From positions 1 to 61,598 of the forward strand of contig JAOPVI010000226.1 of NCBI GenBank assembly GCA_025966225.1: DNA of 61,598 bases, read 5' to 3'. Below the pieces are notes generated by a model. That model did not search any database. It was not told where the DNA came from and worked only from the letters and a program-made list of their open reading frames with translations. Shown in pieces: positions 58,749-61,598 of this stretch. Within the stretch, counting starts at the first letter, position 1. Each line of letters starts with the position of its first letter. Origin of the DNA: Mycobacterium sp. (GTDB lineage: Bacteria > Actinomycetota > Actinomycetes > Mycobacteriales > Mycobacteriaceae). The translations under genes were made by a program, and so were the position numbers.

Positions 58749-59630
58749 CGGCAGGGCCCGTGGCTGCACCCTGAGGCTCGCGAGCAATTGACGACCGGAC
58801 GCCGTGCACATCGGCTTTACCGGAAATTCGGCTGGAACTGTCTCCAGCAGCTCGACACGTAGGAATCGGCTGGCGGACTGGCCCACGATGCACACCTGAA
58901 GCCCATCGGGCCCAGACGGTGCGACCAGCGGGTCGGCAGGTGCCACGAACGGGTCGCGCGAAGACACCGAGAGGCCGTGGCGCACTCCGACCGCCAGCGG
59001 GCCATCAGACGTGGCGAGCACGACCCCGATGATTCGTCCGTCCTCGAAGACGATCCGCTCCAGCGTGCTCTGCTCGCGGACGTCGACGTCGCGTTCGCGC
59101 ACCTTCCCGAGCATCCAATCGGAAATGGTGCACCCGTCGGCCAGTTCGGCCGGGCCGATCGATGCGATGGGATGGACCTCGAGCGGCTGACCGTCGCTCG
59201 CGCGCACGCTACTGGTTCGCCATCCAGTCAGGGACGTGTACAGCAGCCCGTACTGCGACGCCAGGCACTGTGCGTTCCAGTCGCGAAGGTTTGCCCCCAC
59301 GAACGGTGCGACGGTGCGGTCGTCGACCGAGACAGCGCGGACCTTGCGCACCGTCAGGCGGGCATTTTCGGCGCCACGGCCGACCGATTCGAGTCCGTGC
59401 GACAGGGCGGCGAAGTATTCGTCGGTTTCGACGTCGGTGACGATCGGCGACCAGCTACGAAGGAATCCGCCGACACGGTGGTGAACGGCAACCGAGGTAG
59501 TCGACGCGGGTCGGTCGACGGACGGGATGGCCAACAGCACCTCAGCGCCCTGATCGACGGTCGAGATGGCACTTGCCAGTGTTCCGACTCCAGCGCCAAT
59601 GCACGCTACGTCAACTTCAAGATCCCACAT
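58716..59630 (-). CDS. FAD-binding dehydrogenase-like protein
   Basis: 304 residues from ATG 59630; an upstream ATG at 59651 is possible. The N-terminus WDLEVDVACIGAGVGTLASA is a GxGxxG dinucleotide fold with FAD-type spacing, and AEVLLAIPS provides the acidic-end strand. The middle section (ENARLTVRKVRAVSVDDRTV) and FEDGRIIGVVLATSDGPLAV resemble the fumarate reductase/3-ketosteroid-delta1-dehydrogenase group, but the protein is about 200 residues shorter than those and lacks a capping domain with the catalytic tyrosines. It may be a distinct small flavoprotein. It converges on the GGDEF-EAL gene. Confidence 0.72.
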   Translation of the reverse strand: MWDLEVDVACIGAGVGTLASAISTVDQGAEVLLAIPSVDRPASTTSVAVHHRVGGFLRSWSPIVTDVETDEYFAALSHGLESVGRGAENARLTVRKVRAVSVDDRTVAPFVGANLRDWNAQCLASQYGLLYTSLTGWRTSSVRASDGQPLEVHPIASIGPAELADGCTISDWMLGKVRERDVDVREQSTLERIVFEDGRIIGVVLATSDGPLAVGVRHGLSVSSRDPFVAPADPLVAPSGPDGLQVCIVGQSASRFLRVELLETVPAEFPVKPMCTASGRQLLASLRVQPRALPSTGGRCREVR

Positions 59631-59653
59631 GTGAGTTAAGTACCTCGTCATTG

Positions 59654-59980
59654 CTAATTGCGACTGGGATGAGAATTGAAGTCGTCTGGCACCAGCTCGG
59701 AGAGCGAGGTCTCGGACGCTTCCTCCTGTTCCATACCCTGCACTTCAAAAGCCATTTCGGGATATGGATAAGCAAACTGCGCGCTTAGCAACGGTTCCTG
59801 GGTTTCGAGTTTCCCCGGCCCGCGCGAGGGCTCGAAGGAATTTGCAGTTGAGAGCCATGGCAATTGTGTGGACGTGCCATTCCGGCCTTTCGTCGGAGGG
59901 GTCAGAACCCCTTCCGACGTGCCATGCGACGCCCAGGCTTCAGCCACGAGGAGCTCCCCCGGCTTCAGACCATGAGTCAT
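59654..59980 (-). CDS. Hypothetical acidic protein
   Basis: 108 residues from ATG 59980 (a GTG at 60022 would add 14). The composition is unlike a chance frame in GC-rich DNA: rich in Glu, Ser, Pro and poor in Arg, with FAYPYPEMAFEVQGMEQEEA followed by LSELVPDDF near the C-terminus. Codon use is less GC-biased than neighbours. No domain or signal peptide is recognised. It lies 23 bases upstream of the FAD gene on the same strand, so they may be cotranscribed. Could still be non-coding. Confidence 0.4.
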   Translation of the reverse strand: MTHGLKPGELLVAEAWASHGTSEGVLTPPTKGRNGTSTQLPWLSTANSFEPSRGPGKLETQEPLLSAQFAYPYPEMAFEVQGMEQEEASETSLSELVPDDFNSHPSRN

Positions 59981-60380
59981 CACACTGCGTACTTTACATA
60001 CTTTTTGAATGTTCCGCAGCACTGGTAAGGACTAAAGGTCTGAGCTAAATCGGGTACGAGTGCAACCAGAAAGTGGCTACGCAGGAACCCAGCCCGAGTT
60101 GAGGGAACTAGCGCTGGCCGCGCAGGAGCGGAAGCGCCCGTTGGCGACCACTGGTCGATGCCTGGGCCCCTGGATACACCGGCCTGCGCCAGACCAGCCG
60201 TCCGACGAGCCGAAGACCTTCCCCGGCTGCGTCGACCCGCAGCGGTTGGCTAGTCTGAGCGGATTCGTCCGACGCAGATCTGCGCTCGCGATACGAATAC
60301 CGCGCCACCGCGCAATGGCAATCTATGATCTCCCGGACAAGTTAAAACGCCATCGATTGGGATGACTGAGGTATTCGAAG
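59981..60380. other. Intergenic region before TetR
   Basis: This 400-base stretch is richer in A/T near 59990-60050 (ACTTTACATACTTTTTGAA), suggesting a divergent promoter. A plus-strand frame at 60060-60365 has no family resemblance and no good ribosome-binding site, so I leave it out. No palindrome of useful length was found. Confidence 0.4.
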
Positions 60381-61034
60381 ATGGTGCGTCAAGCCCGATC
60401 GGAAGCCACCCGGCAGAAGATCATCGACTCAGCGGTCGATCTGATCAATGAGATCGGATATCCCGCCGCTGGTCTGGCCGACATCATCGAACGGGCCGAG
60501 CTGACCAAGGGCGCGCTGTACTACCACTTCGACTCGAAGGAAGCCCTGGCGACCGCCATCATCGAGGAGGGCGGGGGCAGGGTGATTGCCGCCTTCGTGT
60601 CAGCCGGGCGCCCGGGATCTCCTGCGATGGAGAACCTCATTCACGGCGTGTTCATGGTCGGCGACACGATCAGCAACGACGTGCTTGCCGCGGCGGCTTC
60701 CCGGCTGCTCCGCACGTTCGGTGGGTTCAACCCCGCCGCCAAGAACACCTATGCACGGTTCCTCGAGGAGATGACCCGGCGGGTCGAGTCCGCGGTGGCC
60801 GAGGACGACGTGAGATCGGACCTCGATCCCGACGTCATCGCGCGCACGATCTACGGTGCCATGCTCGGGACCGAACTGCTCTCGGCCGCACTGTCGGGCG
60901 GCGACGACCTCGGCAGGCAGATGGCAGGCACCTGGGAAGTACTGCTACCCGCCATCGTCCAACCGGACTCGTTGAATTACTACCGGGAGTTCCTCGCCCG
61001 TCAGTCGATGCGCGCTTCGACGCCGCGCCGTTAG
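60381..61034 (+). CDS. TetR regulator of the ScbR/ArpA type
   Basis: 217 residues. RQARSEATRQKIIDSAVDLI, EIGYPAAGLADIIERAELTK and GALYYHFDSKEALATAIIEE are the distinctive HTH of gamma-butyrolactone-receptor-like TetR proteins, in which TKGALYxHFxSKE is near invariant. The C-terminal domain, with SNDVLAAAASRLLRTFGGFN and WEVLLPAIVQP, is of the same type. Streptomyces homologues bind diffusible lactones; mycobacterial members usually sit beside P450 genes and have unknown ligands. A P450 gene starts 499 bases downstream on the same strand. AACCGGTT at 61109-61116 is a possible site. Confidence 0.87.
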   Translation: MVRQARSEATRQKIIDSAVDLINEIGYPAAGLADIIERAELTKGALYYHFDSKEALATAIIEEGGGRVIAAFVSAGRPGSPAMENLIHGVFMVGDTISNDVLAAAASRLLRTFGGFNPAAKNTYARFLEEMTRRVESAVAEDDVRSDLDPDVIARTIYGAMLGTELLSAALSGGDDLGRQMAGTWEVLLPAIVQPDSLNYYREFLARQSMRASTPRR

Positions 61035-61532
61035 TTCGAGGCCGCGCCGTTATTTCGAGTACGCCCACGGGATTCGCGCCTGCAAAAAGCGAAGTTGTCT
61101 TCTCGTCAACCGGTTACCCTGATCGCCGCTGGGTGGGCACCAAGCGGCCCCGCAGGTCGTTTTGCCGAACTTTCTGTCGATGCGACCGATCGCCGACCGA
61201 GCGCCTACCACTACGCCGGATCGGACGTGGCGGGACTCCGGCGCTCATCGCGCCGGAGTCATCAGCGCGTGCCCATTTACGACGATGGCATCAAGCGAGC
61301 GGAATCGGTTCTGCCGGAACGTGATTGCAGCCTGTCCACGCAGCTGGGAAACGTGGACGGGAGTCTGGCGGACGCGAAGCGGTGGCAGTGAATTGGTTGA
61401 TCGACGCCGCCAATTGGCGCATCAACGCCGTATGGGGGCATAGGCTGAAAGGCTCACCTGCGTTCCTTTATAATTTGCGGAGATACGCTAAGGAAACGGG
61501 TGCTGTCGGGGGGAACAAAGCTGGAGGATGAC
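61035..61532. other. Intergenic region between TetR and P450
   Basis: Nearly 500 bases without a credible gene. It contains the palindrome AACCGGTT at about 61109, the hairpin at 61234 and an AT-richer stretch (CTTTATAATTTGCGGAG) around 61470-61486 that can serve as promoter. GGAGG at 61523 precedes the P450 start. Confidence 0.45.
61234..61260 (+). terminator. Strong hairpin downstream of TetR
   Basis: GACTCCGGCG (61234-61243) and CGCCGGAGTC (61251-61260) form a perfect 10-base-pair stem around a 7-base loop. It lies 200 bases after the TetR stop and 273 before the P450 start. No T-run follows. Terminator or leader structure. Confidence 0.45.
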
Positions 61533-61598
61533 GTGGTCGAGACGCTCGCGCAGAGCAGCATCGCCTCATTGCCGTTGGCCCCCAAGAACCCCCTGCCG
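61533..61598 (+). CDS. Cytochrome P450, N-terminus only (cut by right edge)
   Basis: GTG 61533 follows GGAGG by 5 bases. The 22 visible residues, VETLAQSSIASLPLAPKNPL then P, have the LPLAPKNPLP motif that opens many mycobacterial P450s. The pairing with an ScbR-type TetR gene upstream is common for such P450s. No catalytic motif lies within the window, so the call rests on the N-terminal pattern and context. Confidence 0.55.
   Translation, partial: MVETLAQSSIASLPLAPKNPLP

Noticed and set aside
60060..60365. 101-residue plus-strand frame before the ScbR-type TetR
   Set aside because: No ribosome-binding site, no recognisable motif, and composition typical of chance frames.
1..61598. tRNA, rRNA or prophage genes
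   Set aside because: No cloverleaf-like segment, rRNA stretch, integrase or phage structural gene was seen on reading both strands.

Overview
The window is high-GC actinobacterial DNA, most likely from a rapidly growing Mycobacterium (Mycolicibacterium). Three things support this: a ligB-cstA pair as in the Rv3062-Rv3063 region, several F420-dependent luciferase-like enzymes and a mycofactocin-type SDR, and a Rv1354c-like GAF-GGDEF-EAL protein beside actinobacterial acyl-CoA catabolism. All function calls come from reading the translations; no database search was run.

Layout. 1-10.9 kb is mostly housekeeping: a TPP-dependent pyruvate-oxidase-type enzyme cut by the left edge, an SDR, a membrane-anchored sulfite-oxidase-fold molybdoenzyme, two tandem von Willebrand A membrane proteins, a broken YqeY-like gene, ligB, cstA and a 45-residue YbdD-like protein. 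11-45 kb is a dense catabolic island with two P450s, a Rieske oxygenase, F420 enzymes, an acyl-CoA carboxylase beta subunit, a paired acyl-CoA dehydrogenase, amidohydrolases, CoA ligases, five or more crotonases, a DapA-type aldolase, a CaiB-type CoA transferase, a thiolase and a mycofactocin-coupled SDR. Together these could oxygenate a hydrophobic substrate, activate it with CoA and shorten it by beta-oxidation or aldol-type steps; the substrate is unknown. Many of these transcription units are preceded by the same palindrome, CTACTGTAA-N3-TTACAGTAG or a degenerate copy, which suggests one regulon. The TetR protein at 32014 is one candidate regulator, but its own promoter carries a somewhat different palindrome.

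45-49.8 kb is a decaying segment: a broken alpha/beta hydrolase, an intact EthR-like TetR, a flavin monooxygenase with a large internal deletion, a dienelactone hydrolase, and a chimeric mobile element with IS5-type terminal repeats, a truncated IS5 transposase and an apparently intact TnpB. 49.8-55 kb is a second fatty-acid-type module (GntR, two acyl-CoA dehydrogenases, thiolase, FabG-like SDR) followed by a MaoC hydratase resembling HtdZ/Rv0130. 55.7-61.6 kb holds an unrecognised protein with a possible GNAT fold, a GAF-GGDEF-EAL c-di-GMP enzyme, a FAD protein, a small unknown ORF, a TetR of the ScbR type and the start of a P450 cut by the right edge.

Nine or so genes are visibly broken or reduced to remnants. 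No tRNA, rRNA or CRISPR array was seen.
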